Shown: in pieces, positions 46,301-58,405 of the stretch
How the letters are laid out: every line of letters begins with the position of its first letter
Position numbering within the stretch: position 1 is the first letter of the stretch
From: Gnetum montanum
Lineage: Eukaryota > Streptophyta > Gnetopsida > Gnetales > Gnetaceae
Assembly: GCA_015680685.1 (NCBI GenBank)
Contig: MNCI01026399.1
Location: 290,074 to 354,073, forward strand
Direction: 5' to 3'
DNA length: 64,000 nt
Notes under the pieces: generated by a model
What the model was told of the DNA's origin: nothing
Database searches by the model: none
The model's input: only the letters and a program-made list of their open reading frames with translations
Made by a program: the position numbers and the translations under genes

Positions 46301-48247
46301 TAGCAGTTTGCAAAAAAAGTTAAACAAAACAAAACAAAAATAGAAGAAAAATGAAACAACACTCAAACATGCAAACATAAATTCACGGTCTAGCGTACCA
46401 GGTTTAAACAACGACGGGAATGGTGGGAGATCCACCAACACGTCTTCAATGGTGATCAGCCTAAGGGATGCCCAATCCCTATCCAACCAACCGGCCTCCT
46501 TACACTTCCTGTAAAACTAGGAGTACCAGGTTGGATAGGTTTTGCACTCACCCCCACATTGGCCTATCACACTGACGTGCACATTCCCAGTGGAGGAAAA
46601 CTCCCACAGGGCCATCTGTGCCAAAGCCAAGACATCAATATCACCGTGGAGCCCACTCTTATCGATATAAAACCTGATAAGACACAAAAAAAGCACATAC
46701 ACTGTTAACATTATTGCCTAGCGTAGCATGCATTGCATAACGTAACGGAATACACTTACAAAACTCACCTGTCGGCAAAATAAACAGTTCCTGGTGGGTT
46801 CTGAAAACAGGTGCCCATGTGACAATCAATGAACAACGTGTTGTACAGGTGATAGCATTTATACTCAAACATTTCCTAGATCCAACTCAGACGCCTCAAG
46901 CTTTTTGGGCACTGATTGGACCCTTCTACATGGTCACCCCCGATTGCCCCATCAATCAAAAATTTCAAAATGCCCCGGTTAGCCTTGGGCAATAGCGTTT
47001 CTATGATTGTGACTACTGTCTCCACTGACAAGTGTGACCAAATTATCACACTAAAGTGCTGAAGGAGGAATTGTAGGAAGTCCCACGCGCCTTCCCAAAA
47101 CCAAATCACCTGTCGTCCCACATGTGCATGGGGTGAAAGAATGTTGGCCACCAGTTCACTTAGGCAACACAAAACCCCTACAATTTCCAGGACAATCAAA
47201 ATGGGTTTTAACATCACCTTGCATAACAGAATGGAAAACATTAGCATTATGTTTGAGTGGAGTTCACATGTAGCGTAGCACGATTATCTGTTTGCAAATA
47301 GCGTAGCGTAACCCTTTCTTTGCATGTAGCGTAGCACGATTATCCGTTTGCAAATAGCGTAGCGTAACCCTTTCTTTGCATGTAGTGTAGCATAAGCCCT
47401 CAGTTTCAAATTTTTTAAAAAAGAACAAAGTTAAATATTACAAATGATGTAATGAAATAACACTTGTAGTATAGCATGGCCATCAGGCATCACACAGTGT
47501 AGCAATACTAGTTGCGCCTTATAATAACTGTCGCATGACGCACATAACAAACATACTAATGAAATAGGCACAGCAATATAATAGATTTATAGCTAAGGCA
47601 AATTCACCAACAGAACTACAGGATCAATAACGTAGCAACATGATATTAACAATGCATTGGTCTAAAGGTCTTACAACACACCATCCTAGTGTAAAAAAAT
47701 TAAATACGAATTTCAAATAGGAAAGAATTTAATATGCTATTTCCATTTCAACCAATCTTCTGCCATACAAAATGATTCGCACTACACTGCATTAAACACG
47801 TGTTACATTGTCAAATCTCGCACATGGCCAAACCCTCCTGAGGGTCGTACGCTATGCTATTTGCATGCTAGGTTGCCAGGATCACCTAAACCTTTGTAGT
47901 GAGGCAGTCACAACAATAGTGGTCTGGGCAATATTGTATGCAACTTTAGCATAGCGTTCGTACACCCGTTGTGGCCGAATCAGCAACAACGGCAGTGTAA
48001 TGGCCAAAATGGCAACCAAAATGGTGACAGAAGATGCAAATTTCATTATAAAAAAATGAAAAATGAAAAAAAAAGGAAGAGACAACAATAGCAACCTGGA
48101 AAACAAAGGTAGTGTAGCAATTTACCAGGCCAACGGAGTCTCCTCTCGTACTATGACGCACGCCTATGACAGACGCCCCAAGGTGTCTTTCACCTCGTCC
48201 ACCTTGGCAAGCCCTTAGTGTTTACGTTCTCCTTTAGGTGCCATCAT
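43387..48247 (-). pseudogene. E3 antisense multi-exon gene with FCP1-like domain
   Basis: This is the homologue of the E1 antisense gene. Exons inferred on the minus strand: 48247-48126 (MMAPKGERKH start), 47217-46769, 46673-46399, 46297-45243, 45102-44668, 44580-44446, 44365-43538, 43449-43387 (NLDEDTRPFEGRND... then stop). Exon 2 has LKPILIVLEIVGVL, HFSVIIWSH, ETLLPKANRGILKFLIDG and YNTLFIDCHMGTCFQNPPGTVYF, the order of an FCP1-homology domain with the first catalytic Asp replaced and the late DD reading DC. Exon 4 has LFGDLFGVPSNG and SRPWIFQVFRTTRSQD, matching E1. Exon 5 is a Glu/Ala-rich repeat; exon 7 starts LKWDPKQ as E1 has LEWDLSK. Stops lie in exons 1, 2, 3, 4 and 6. Introns carry TAGCGTAGC words. 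Confidence 0.75.
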
Positions 48248-48865
48248 CTTGGTTGCAAATCCTGTATTAATCGCTACGCTAAATCACCCTGCTCTTTATC
48301 AGTACAACCGCTCTATGCTCTGGATGTGGGCTTTGCACTCTTATAATAAAAATGACGAGTTTACCAGGGGTAAACCTCTATTTATAGCCAACGCAGTGAA
48401 AAAAATTTACCATTTTCACACCCCAATTAATGTGGGATGCTCCGTATAGTGTAGCACTCTCGCCATAGTATAGCATCATTGTCCCAACCAAAAATTTCGT
48501 CCCACCTTAAACTAGCAACTTACCTTTGCAAGAATAACTTGTTAGTGGTCCACAAAGACCTTAAACTAATAGTTTTGACTTACAAACCTAACCCGTTAAC
48601 GGTACGCAAAGACCTTAAACTAATAGTTACGACTCACAATTCAACCAAGTTAGCGGTCCACAAAGACCTTAAACTAGCAATTTTAAACTACAACTCTGCA
48701 TCCAGGAAATCTGCTACAACCTTAAACTGGCAGCTTACGAACTTTGTATCACAGTTGACAATTATTTCAACTATTTCATATCTCATTGTTGCTTTGCAAA
48801 TATTTACTATGCGCTGTTGCTACAAACAGGTATCACTTGACTTGGCTTTTATCTTATTGTGGCAG
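48248..48865. other. E3 pre-pol spacer with motif array and 3' splice site
   Basis: It lies upstream of antisense exon 1 and before pol. A motif array occupies about 48480-48740 (CAAAGACCTTAAACTAATAG repeated four times with variation). Then ACAGGTATCACTTGACTTGG and a pyrimidine-rich TTATCTTATTGTGGCAG end at 48865, a good 3' splice site. E2 has the same ACAGGTGTCACTTGATG...CTTTGCAG before its mini-exon (58831). The region must also contain the antisense promoter; none is obvious. Confidence 0.6.
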
Positions 48866-51800
48866 GTTGAAAAAGAATGGCCATGCATTGTGATCTATTT
48901 TCACTTCTACCCTTGACAGGCCCACATGGTGAGCTCACAAGATAATTAAACCCAGAGTCAATAGACTAGGAATCATCCACCGATAGCACTGTGGCATCCT
49001 TAGAAGCATCCCCAGACTGGCCCAAACATCTGGACCAAGCCTTAGATTTAGAGGCTGGGGATGTAACTGAGGATCCTGTTATTGAAACATTTGTGACTAC
49101 ATCCAGGGGGAAATAAAGACGTTAAAACTTAGCTCCCTCCTAGATTCACAAACGTATAAAAATGTATCCAAGATCCTTCAAGACAACATCGAGGTATTTG
49201 TGTGGTCCTATAACAACATGTCGGGCTTAGATCCGAGGCTTATACAGCATAACATTGTATTAGACCCGCATATGAAGCCAGTTAAACAAAAGGCTTGCAA
49301 AATTAAACCAAACATTGCACTAGTCGTACGTGATGAAATCACTAAGCTGTATCAAGCTGGTTTCATCCGGGCAGTTGATTACTCAGAATGGATGTCAACC
49401 ATTGTTGTAGTTTCTAAGAAAACAGGAGGAATATGAATCTATATAGACTTTCGGGATCTGAACAAAGAAACGATCAAAGATGACTTCCCACTGCTGAGTA
49501 TTGATCAACTTATTGACACTACAACTGGTCATGCTCTACTATCCTTCATGGATGGTTTTTCTGGCTACAATCAAATTCGTATAAACCCATAGCATCAGTT
49601 AACAACCACTTTCATGACCCCATGGGGTACCTTCTATTACACTATGATGCCCTTTGGACTCAAAAACGTCGGAGCAACCTACCAAAGAGCCATGACATAC
49701 ATCTTTAGTGACTACCTCCTAGAAACACTAAAAGACTATGTGGATGACATAGCGGTCAAATCTAAAGAGGCTGCTGACCATCCTAACGATCTAGGTGTAG
49801 TCCTCAAAGACTACCATATGCATGACTTACACCTTAATCCAAAGAAGTGTGTCTTTGGGGTAAAAATCGGATGCATGCAAGGGTTTGTAGTATCGGAGAC
49901 TGGAATACGAGTGGACCTTGACAAAGTTAAGGCCATCATTAATCTAGCATCCCCTACCAACCTTAAAGAATTGTGCAGGTTGCAAGGTAGGGTGTAGTTC
50001 ATTAGAAGGTTTATGGCAAAGTTGACTAACAACTTACACCCCATGCAACACTTACTAAAGAAAGGGGTTAACTTTGAATGGACAACATAATGCCAGCAAG
50101 CCTTTGATGACCTAAATAAAGAGCTTTTACACCTCCCAACTATTTACCCACCATAGAGGGATAAGCCTTTCTACATCTACCTTGCCACCTCAGACATGTT
50201 TATCGTAGCACTATTATATCAAAGAAGATATGACGGCTCTGAGATTCCAGTTTATTACCTGAGTCATGCATTGATAGCATACGAGCTGGAAGTACAATGA
50301 GGTGGAAAGAAATTGCCTTGCCCTTGTGTTTGCATTGAAAAAGTGAAGGCATTATCTATTCCATAGTAAGGTTAACATTATATGCAAAAGCAATGTCCTC
50401 CAAGCTATCACAAACAGTCTATACGAAAGTAGCAAAATAGCCTGGTGGAAAGCTATAACTGAGGAATTCGATTTACATTATGTAACCAAATCGTTGATGA
50501 AAGGACAAGCCATAGCTATGCAACTCACAACCTCACTTGTTGACGATTAGGCAACCATAGAACCCGAGTTCCCTGACGAGCACGTTAACACCATCAACTT
50601 TGTCCCATTACATTTTGAGGCTACTTTGCATTTTGACGGTGCCTCGACTACGCAAGGCAGTAGTGCAGCTGCCATCATTACATTCCTCTCTGAGGACATT
50701 CAACCATTTTCTTATCATTTCACGTTCCTTTGTACGAACAATGTGGCAGAGTATGAAGGACTCCTTAGGGGCCTCTTAGCAGCTCGAGAGCTAAAAATTC
50801 AACACCTGGAAATTCGAGGAAATTCACAACTTGTTGTCAATCAAATCACTAAGATCTATGCCTACAAAGCTACTCATCTACAACCCTATTGCGACCTAGC
50901 CAAAATTTTGCTGAAACAGTTTGCCACAAAAAATGTCCAACACGTGCCACGCAATGAGATCACCGTAGCAAATGCCTTAGCCACGCTAGCATTAAATGTG
51001 CCACCACACTTGTTCATAACTTTGCCCGCTTTGATAACCGAGTGTACGGAGCCTATCACTCAAGCGGTACACATCGCCTCTGTAAGCACTATCGATATCC
51101 AAGAGTGGTACGCCAACATTAAAGCCTATCTACAACATGGCAAATTCCCACGTAGTTTGACATCTACCCAAAGGAATGTGATCGGAAAGCATGCTTAGCA
51201 ATATGTACTTATGGGAGATAATGCCTTATGCAAACGCTCCTTTGATGGGATATTGCTAGCATGCGTAAATGAGGAACAAGAACAAAAGATCAATAATGAG
51301 GTCCATGAAGGACTATGAGGAGGACACATAGCCCCTAGGGCCATGCAAGCAAAAATTAGATGCCTAGGGTATTACTGGCCTCACATGGAACGAGATTGCC
51401 TTGCCAAAGTTAAGACTTGTGAAACGTGCCAATGATATGCAAATCTTATACATGTTTCACCTACTGAGTTGCACCCTACACAGATCACATCGCCATTCCA
51501 ATGATGGGGACTAGACATTATAGGACCTATCACACCTAAGTCTTCCAAAGGGCATAGCTTCATCATCACCGCCATTGAGTACTTTACAAAGTGGGTAGAG
51601 GCTATCCTCCTTAGGAAGACTACATCTCAACAGGTTTGCCACTTTATATTGGATAACATAGTGACAAGGTTTCGGCTTTCCATGACTATTGTGATAGACA
51701 ACGGGCCATAGTTTAGTAGTGCGGAAACCAAAACCTTTTATAGCAACCTCGACATTAAGCAATCCTTTTCCTCGCCATACTACCTACAGGAAAATGGATA

Positions 51801-52347
51801 GGTAGAAGCTACAAACAAAGCCATCATCAACTTTCTTAAGAAGATGCTTAGCAACAGCAAGAGGCAATGGCACGAGAAAATCCTCTATGTGCTATGGGCT
51901 TACAGAACGACATGCAGAACGAGAACAGGTAAAACTCCTTATAGCCTTATTTATGGATCTGAGGTAGTGTTACCTCTTGAGCTGCAAGTACCATCACTTT
52001 AAATGATCCTGTCAAACATTGTGAACGAATCCTGGAACAACGAGTCAAGGATCATTGACCTCGACTCCATAGAGGAAGAACGTGCACAAACACTTGGCCA
52101 CATCGAGTGATATCAAGATAGGCAACGACAGAAGCATCATGCAAACCCACATCAATGATCGATAAAAAAGGAGGACCTCGTTCTCAAGGTTGTTCGTGAA
52201 CATGTGAACAAGTTCCCAACAAACTGGGAAGGTCCATTCATGGTTGCAAAAGCTTACAGGAACAGAGCCTTCAAACTAGCAGACATGGATGGCAAAGAGT
52301 TTGTGAATCCTGTGAACCACTTATATCTTAAGCCATACTACATCTGA
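48866..52347 (+). pseudogene. pol: E3 pol: RT, RNase H, second RNase H, integrase
   Basis: From the 3' splice site to TGA at 52345-52347. RT (about 49200-49990) has PVKQKACKIK, IDFRDLN, MPFGLKN and DYVDD (49734-49748). A gypsy RNase H region follows (about 50050-50520), then archaeal-type RNase H (50626-50990: FDGAST, TNNVAEYEGLL, ALATLAL). Integrase (about 51290-52330) has a zinc part, GLDIIGPI, DNGP with a TAG for Gln next to it, and NG(stop)VEATNK where Glu is kept but the preceding Gln is TAG. The frame changes between RT and the second RNase H, and more than a dozen stops are present, so it is dead. The end (LYLKPYYI, stop) matches E1. Confidence 0.87.
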
Positions 52348-53076
52348 TGCATGAGCAAGGTAAGCAGATAGTCTGCTATGACTATAAACTAGTACAGATA
52401 GTTCGCTATGACTATAAACTGGCACAAACTATCCGCCATGATGTAAAACTGGCAAAGCACATCTACTATGACGTAAAATTAGCACAGGCGGTCTGCTACG
52501 ACCATAAACTGGCCCATCCACCATCTGCTACGATGATACACTAGCACAACAGTCTACTAGGACCTTAAACTAGCACAACGGCCTGCTAAGACCTTAAACT
52601 AGTGCACCATGGTCTGCTAGGACCTTAAACTAGTACATCTGATGGTCTACCAGGACCTTAAACTGGGTTCTCGGCACAATGTCCTTAGCATGCATCCATG
52701 ACCCTACAAGAAAGCGAGCGTGCACAATGCCAACACGGGGTGGAATGTTGCAATTCCATAATGCAGTTCACAATGCCAAGAAAACACACTATAGAATATA
52801 TGCATCGCCACTACCCCTGGCATCTTGTTGATCCTTCAGAGATGTCATCTAACATCTTGCTGACCTTCTGGAGCTACTACTACCATAGCCAATCAACCCA
52901 GCATTAGCTCCTGTGGTCGACGCCTACAACTGGAGTCCCAACACTATTATGGCCCAACCATAAAGTCGCTACCCTCCAGCCCCTACTCTTATTTAGGCTC
53001 AAAAGATGTTCAGTTGTTAGGCTTCTCACCTTACAGCTGAACTGCATGATGTTTGCCTTGGGCGAGGATTCTTGAA
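52348..53076 (+). other. E3 post-pol intron B: splice donor, motif array, spacer
   Basis: Twelve bases after the pol stop, AGCAAG|GTAAGCA (GT at 52360-52361) is a strong 5' splice site, and E2 has the same AGCAAG|GTAAGCA. About ten array units follow to 52680: first GACTATAAACTAGTAC and GACTATAAACTGGCAC, then TAGGACCTTAAACTAGCAC. The rest, up to the E2 insertion, has no clear gene; a 69-codon frame at 52698-52907 is unconvincing. The matching 3' splice site would be beyond E2, near 62768. Confidence 0.65.
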
Positions 53077-54743
53077 TGAAACACCACTAATTTCAGCCTA
53101 ACACTTTGAAAACGACTCAAGCCCTTTTGAGCATCTGGGAGGCAAAATTTGACTAAGGCATGCAACTCACACTGGCTTGCCTTGGTCACTCACGTTGGCT
53201 TTTCTTGACAAGTCACGTTGGAAATTGCAAATTTTCACACTCACGCTGCAGGTCATGATATGGTCATGCTACAGCGTGAGTCTAGCGTGACCAACCCTTG
53301 AAGCCTCCAAATCAAGTCCCAAAGGCCACTGATATCCACTCCAAATTTTCAGCATTCAGAAATTCAAATTTGGAGACAGACTGTTCACAATTCCACACAC
53401 ACGTTGTAGGTCACGTTGTAGGGTACGTTGTGGTCACGCAGTAGCATGAGTCCAGCATGACCAACTTTGGGAGCCTCAAAACCAACTCAGAATGACCTAA
53501 TTATCAAGGTGCAAGTCATCCTCATTGTTAAAAACTTCAGATTTCAGCCTCAGAATTCTAGATTTCAGCTTAAAATTGTAGTTTTTGGGGGTCACGTTGT
53601 GGTCACGCTGCAGCATGAGTCCAGCATGACCTACCATAAATAAGCTCAAAACAAGTCATTTTCAACCTCAGTTTCTGACTCTCAAGATCAACCACAGCCA
53701 GACATTTGATGCACTCAGGAATCATGCTTTAAAATTCAAAATTTAGTGAAAAATTGCATACCTTTGCTCACTCATGCTGAAGTCACGCTACAGCGTGAGT
53801 GCAGTGTGAGTGTAGCGTGAGTGTAGCGTACACACGTTGAAGACATGCTGCGACAAAATCAACTTACGCTAAAGGTCCTGCACAGGCAGAGACACCTCAA
53901 ATAGCCATGGACCATTCGAATCGACACCCTGCAGCAGTCAATTCAGAGATCCAGAAGTTTCAAGCAAGCCAGAGTCAATTTCTCTTGTTGTACATAGTCA
54001 TTCCATTGTAAATTTTTACTTATGGGGCTTGTTAGGCCCTCACGGTCTAAATTGTATGTAATCTCATGGGCTTGAGTATGCAACATGTTGTAAGATACAA
54101 TGAGATCCGTGTTTCTCTCATCTTCCAGCTGTTGATTCCATTCATGAATTTTGTGCCCGAGCCTGGCCCAACCCTATAAATACCCTTTCAATTCACATAA
54201 ATGGAGTTGGCAATTTTAAAGGCGGACAACTTAGGAACCTCAGACCAGCAATCCTTGGGCACTCGGCACATTTGACTCCTAGCATCCAAGCACTTCTGAA
54301 ACACATCACATCACATCACCCCAGGGCTTGGCACTTGACCTGCCATCCACACATGTAGCTACACTTTGACCGATGTACATATTTTCTAAGTAATACAATA
54401 CAATTCATTTTGTCAGCCATTTATTCTGTTTACTCTATGCTTTACATGCAGTTTGCGTTTGGTTTACGTTTTATTCACAATACAGTTTCTGCATACATTT
54501 TCTGTTTACATTTCATGCGCATTGTTGGCATTTTAAAACATCAGTTACGATAACCCCAGTGCAAGCCATAGTTTATGCTTAGGGAAGTCCTTGGTTGATT
54601 TGCATGTAGACCATCCAAAGCACTCTGCCTTCATTCCTTTTCCAGCTTGCCCTCAAGCGAAGGTAGGGTTAGTTGTGCTTGTCCGACGATATTTCGGTGT
54701 ATGTTTCCCTTCCAACCTTACATCGACAATTTAGGTCAGTACA
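53077..54743 (+). repeat. E2 5' LTR
   Basis: The LTR is 1667 bp, starts TGAAACACCACTAATTTC and ends GGTCAGTACA. It is rich in CACGCTGCAGCGTGAGT words (53250-53860), partly palindromic. A TATA box is at 54175. The 3' LTR is about 115 bp longer; part of the difference is an extra stretch near 61845-61915. Confidence 0.9.
54175..54180 (+). promoter_or_regulatory. E2 5' LTR TATA box
   Basis: TATAAA in the context ACCCTATAAATACCCTTTCAA is conserved at 61989-61996 in the 3' LTR. It lies about 1.1 kb into the LTR, leaving a U5/R part of over 500 bp. Confidence 0.6.
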
Positions 54744-54749
54744 GTAATT

Positions 54750-54768
54750 TGGCGCTAGAAGGAGGGCC
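54750..54768 (+). promoter_or_regulatory. E2 primer-binding site
   Basis: TGGCGCTAGAAGGAGGGCC lies six bases after the LTR end, identical to E3. The tRNA is not assigned. Confidence 0.75.
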
Positions 54769-54835
54769 TACCTTGTTTATCATCTTATCGAAGCATACCC
54801 AACTAACACTACCAAACACTGAAAACTCGAATCAG

Positions 54836-55090
54836 CTTGCTCATGCTCATCTTGCACACGCTGAGCTTGCTCACGCTGACCCTGTCACACATGCTGAGCT
54901 TGCTCACAGTGAAGCTATCATGCATGCTGAGCTTGCTCACGCTGACCCTGTCATGCACGCTGAGCTTGCTCATGCTGAAGCTGTCATGAACGCTGACCTT
55001 GTCACCCATGCTGAGCTTGCTCACACTGAAGCTAGTTGCACACGCTATGAGTTAGATCACGTTGCACATGCTGTGAGTTACTCACGCTGC
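54836..55090 (+). repeat. Coding tandem repeat HAELAHADPVM in E2
   Basis: Units of about 30-33 bases (CACGCTGAGCTTGCTCACGCTGACCCTGTCATG) encode Ala-His-Glu-Leu-type repeats. The DNA phrase CTTGCTCACGCTGA is the one that makes up the non-coding E1 leader repeat, so a leader array appears to have become an open N-terminal extension of gag. Confidence 0.75.
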
Positions 55091-57204
55091 ACATTCCGTC
55101 AGCTTGTACACGCTATCATGGAATCTTCCCAGATCAACCCTACTTACGCAATCCTCACACCTGAACAGTATAAATTCATCTATGTTAAGATCCAAGCCAA
55201 CTTGCCTATCGATCACGTAGAAAAAGAAGCAAAACAAAACTATGAACTCATTTACAAGGGAGGTCATGAGTTCACTCCCTCAGCATTTGATATAATCCCC
55301 CTTTCCGAGCCTCATCATCGACTCATATCCCAGCTTCTCATGACAAAGAGTCAAGCCTTACAGCCACCTCCCATAGAGTTTCAGAATGGAGATGAGGAAG
55401 ATGACTTTACCACCCAATCTGAGCATGGGGATTTGTACCATATCGTCAATCCTCACGCCTATGCAAACCCATTATTCTAACCTTTCTTGGAAGGAACCAT
55501 GCTTCCTCCTTCATCCGCATACATGCGAGGATCAGTTTCTCGACAAGAAGTACCAGCTTCCACATCCACCCATTACATACCACAAGCACAAACCTATGGG
55601 GCACCTTTGACTACTTCAGCACAACATATCTAGGGTGTCACCTCACAACCTGTGGCTAGAAAGTGGTTTCCACCAGTGGTTGAACAACACCAACCTGCTC
55701 ACTACAACATACCACACCCTACAATCCCATCCTTGAATGTTGCTCCACTACCACAACTGGCAATCCAATGATTTCCCTTTCCACAAATAATGCAACAGTC
55801 GAGCTATTACTAATCATTATTTACTCAACCAGCTAGTTTGCCTACTGCCCAAGAGTGGGCAGACACAAAGAACATGATGCACTCATTAGCTAAAGAGTTA
55901 AAGTATCTTAAAACTCCAAACACTGATGAAATCAAGGTGTTGGACTTCTACGAAGATGACCGAATCCACTCTTCAGCTCCACCATTAACCTTGCCAAAGG
56001 GCATCTTATTGCCTCAACTGACCAAGTACAATGGAGAGGGAGATCCAAACGCCCACGTAGTAACATTTCGTCTAGAGTGTCTATTGCTTCAAACTTGGCC
56101 CCATGCAATTCTAAGTGTATTTTCCATGTCCTTAACGGGAAAAGCCTTAGACTAGTACCGAGCTTTACCCCATAACTCCATATCCTCTCTAGAGGATTTG
56201 TTACATCAATTCGTTACCCACATTAAATACAATTTAAAGCCCAAAGCCACACTAGACATCCTAATTTAGATTAAGCAAGTGCCTTTAGAGCCAGTGCAAA
56301 AATTCATCCAAAGGTGGAGTGCATCCTTGAATGAACTCCACGAGCCCATACCTGAGACATACTTGTTCACCATTTTTAAAGCCATTGTGAATGACTTTGT
56401 TAGGTCAAAACTCTATTATTTGAGTGCTCGTACTTTGAGTTAAGCATTCGCATAAATCAAAAGCATAGAGGAGGTAGTGCAATCAAGCAATGACCCAGCT
56501 TATATGGCCTATAGAAGCCAACACACTCACAAGCAAAACACAATAGTAGCAACAATGGTCGCTAGCACAAAAGCAACCAACTGGGGCCCAACAGCTAAGC
56601 AACCCAAAGCCCTAACTAACAAAACTTCCAGCTTTGGTGCCAACTCACCTACATCGGTAGGGGCCACTCCAAAGCTCAACTTTCAGCACAAGGACCGCTC
56701 AAAGTACACACCACTACCGATGCAACCCTCTCAACTATTGGAGCAACTCTTGAAAGCTGGGCAAATCTAACACAAACACGTATCGGAGATTACCCGCCAA
56801 AAACATGATAGGTACTATGAATTACTAAGGAACACCACATTAGCAGTACCAAATGAGCCCCTAGTCCCACAACATTTTAAATTAGACCAATACTATCACT
56901 ACCATCAATTGGCTGATCACAGTACAGACAACTATCATGCTTTGCAAGACGACCTACAGAGAATTATAGAACAAGGCCAATTGGTGATTGACATGGTGAT
57001 TCAATCCAACATAGACGATGCCTCCTATGTCATAAACTCAATTAGCATAGGTGGCAAGCCCAAACCTATGCAAAAACCTTTTATGATCCATGTGCCTCCT
57101 AGCAAGGGAAGGGTCCCCTCAGCCTCCACAAGCAATAGGCCTCCCTTTGTTATCAAAGTGCCACCTCAGGCACCCAAAACACCCTTTGTGGTCAAGGCTC
57201 CACA

Positions 57205-57297
57205 GTGATCATCTGCTAAGACGTTAAACTGGCACAAATCATCTGCTAAGATGATAAACTGGCATGACTTGTCTGCTAAGACATTAAACTAGCATGA
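57205..57297 (+). repeat. Motif array inside E2 gag-protease
   Basis: Three units of about 30 bp (TCATCTGCTAAGACGTTAAACTGGCACAAA) lie between PFVVKAPQ and PFIIKVPQ segments. Their length is a multiple of three, so the frame is kept on both sides, though stops occur at its edges. This is the same phrase as the intron arrays. Confidence 0.75.
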
Positions 57298-58405
57298 CGC
57301 AACAACAATAATCGCTAGACAACCTTTCATCATCAAGGTGCCACAACGTGATGGCCCCTCACCTACCCAAAGCCCAATAGTGGACAACATATCAATCCCT
57401 CCTCCTTCAAGGGTTGACCCCACTAGCAACCCAGGTAGGCCCACCAAATGGCAATGCAAGAGGACAAATGAGAACCTTGCAACCTCCATGGCTGAAGCAA
57501 AGGCCACAACTAGCAAGCAACAATCAAACACTGGGGCCCCTACCCCCAAATTAACCAAGCCCAAGTCCCCCTCCTGAGAGGTCTATCTCTCAAGCCACAT
57601 GGAGGAAGTCAAAGCCAACACAACAACCAATGATAAGGACTTCGTAGCTGCACTAACCCAAGTAAAACAAACACTCAAGAAAATGAACACAATGTTCAGC
57701 TTGTACGACCTAGTCATGACCTCATCTACTCACTACCAAGCATTGGCCCAAGTCTTGGCCTCAATTCCTGTTACATAGCACATCCCTACAAATGAGGCAT
57801 CCATCTATGCAATGATGTCATCCCCTACACCACAAGAATCGAGTCCAAAAACCCTAGCCTTTTGTGATGATGTAGTCAAAATCAACCCCGAACAAGGGAA
57901 GGTCACTATAGCTCCACTATCCATCAACATTCGTGTTGGGCATTGTACCATCTGCAGAGTGCACATAGACGACGGTGCAGCAACAAACATAGTCTTGTAC
58001 TCAATCATCAACAAGTTAGGCTTGGCAGACGAAATCAAGCCAACCAAAGCCAGGTGTCTAAAATCCTTCAACGAATCACATGTCACAGTCAAAGGTACAA
58101 TCAACTTAGCCTTTGTGGCAGTAGAGCAATTCCCCACTAGTGTAGATTTCACTATCATAGAGGAGATGCCAAGTTTCAACATGATTCTAGGCAAGCCTTG
58201 GCTAGCCCAACTAAGAGCCATCTCCTCTCCCATCCACCAAGAAATCCACTTTCCATACGAAGGTGGTCAAGTTATCATCCATGGTGATAACGCTTCCTCT
58301 TCCACTACCCACGACATAGACATGGTGCAAGTTTTGGAAGAAGAGCTTCTTGGTGGTACACCTACGGAAACCAACACAACGCCTAAGGCTAACACACCCA
58401 AATGA

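Larger units (their letters stand above)
54780..58405 (+). pseudogene. gag-pro: E2 gag-protease
   Basis: One frame runs from just after the primer-binding site to the stop at 58403-58405, broken only by about a dozen stops. Order: an Ala-His-Glu-Leu repeat (54836-55090), N-terminal gag (TPEQYKFIYVKIQANLP), linker, Retrotrans_gag core (55838-56480; YNGEGDPNAHVV, MSLTGKALD(stop)YRALP), a lost zinc knuckle (HYHQLADHSTDNY), PF(M/V/I)xxVP repeats, then protease (57812-58405 open for 197 codons) with HIDDGAATNIVL and MILGKPWLAQL. Stops are mostly TAG/TAA for Gln and TAG/TGA for Trp. The start codon is uncertain because the open frame runs back into the LTR; the first sensible Met is within the repeat. 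Confidence 0.85.

Noticed and set aside
47882-48161. Hydrophobic open frames that could suggest an env-like membrane protein in E3
   Set aside because: They fall in the first intron of the antisense gene, are short, and have no counterpart in E1.
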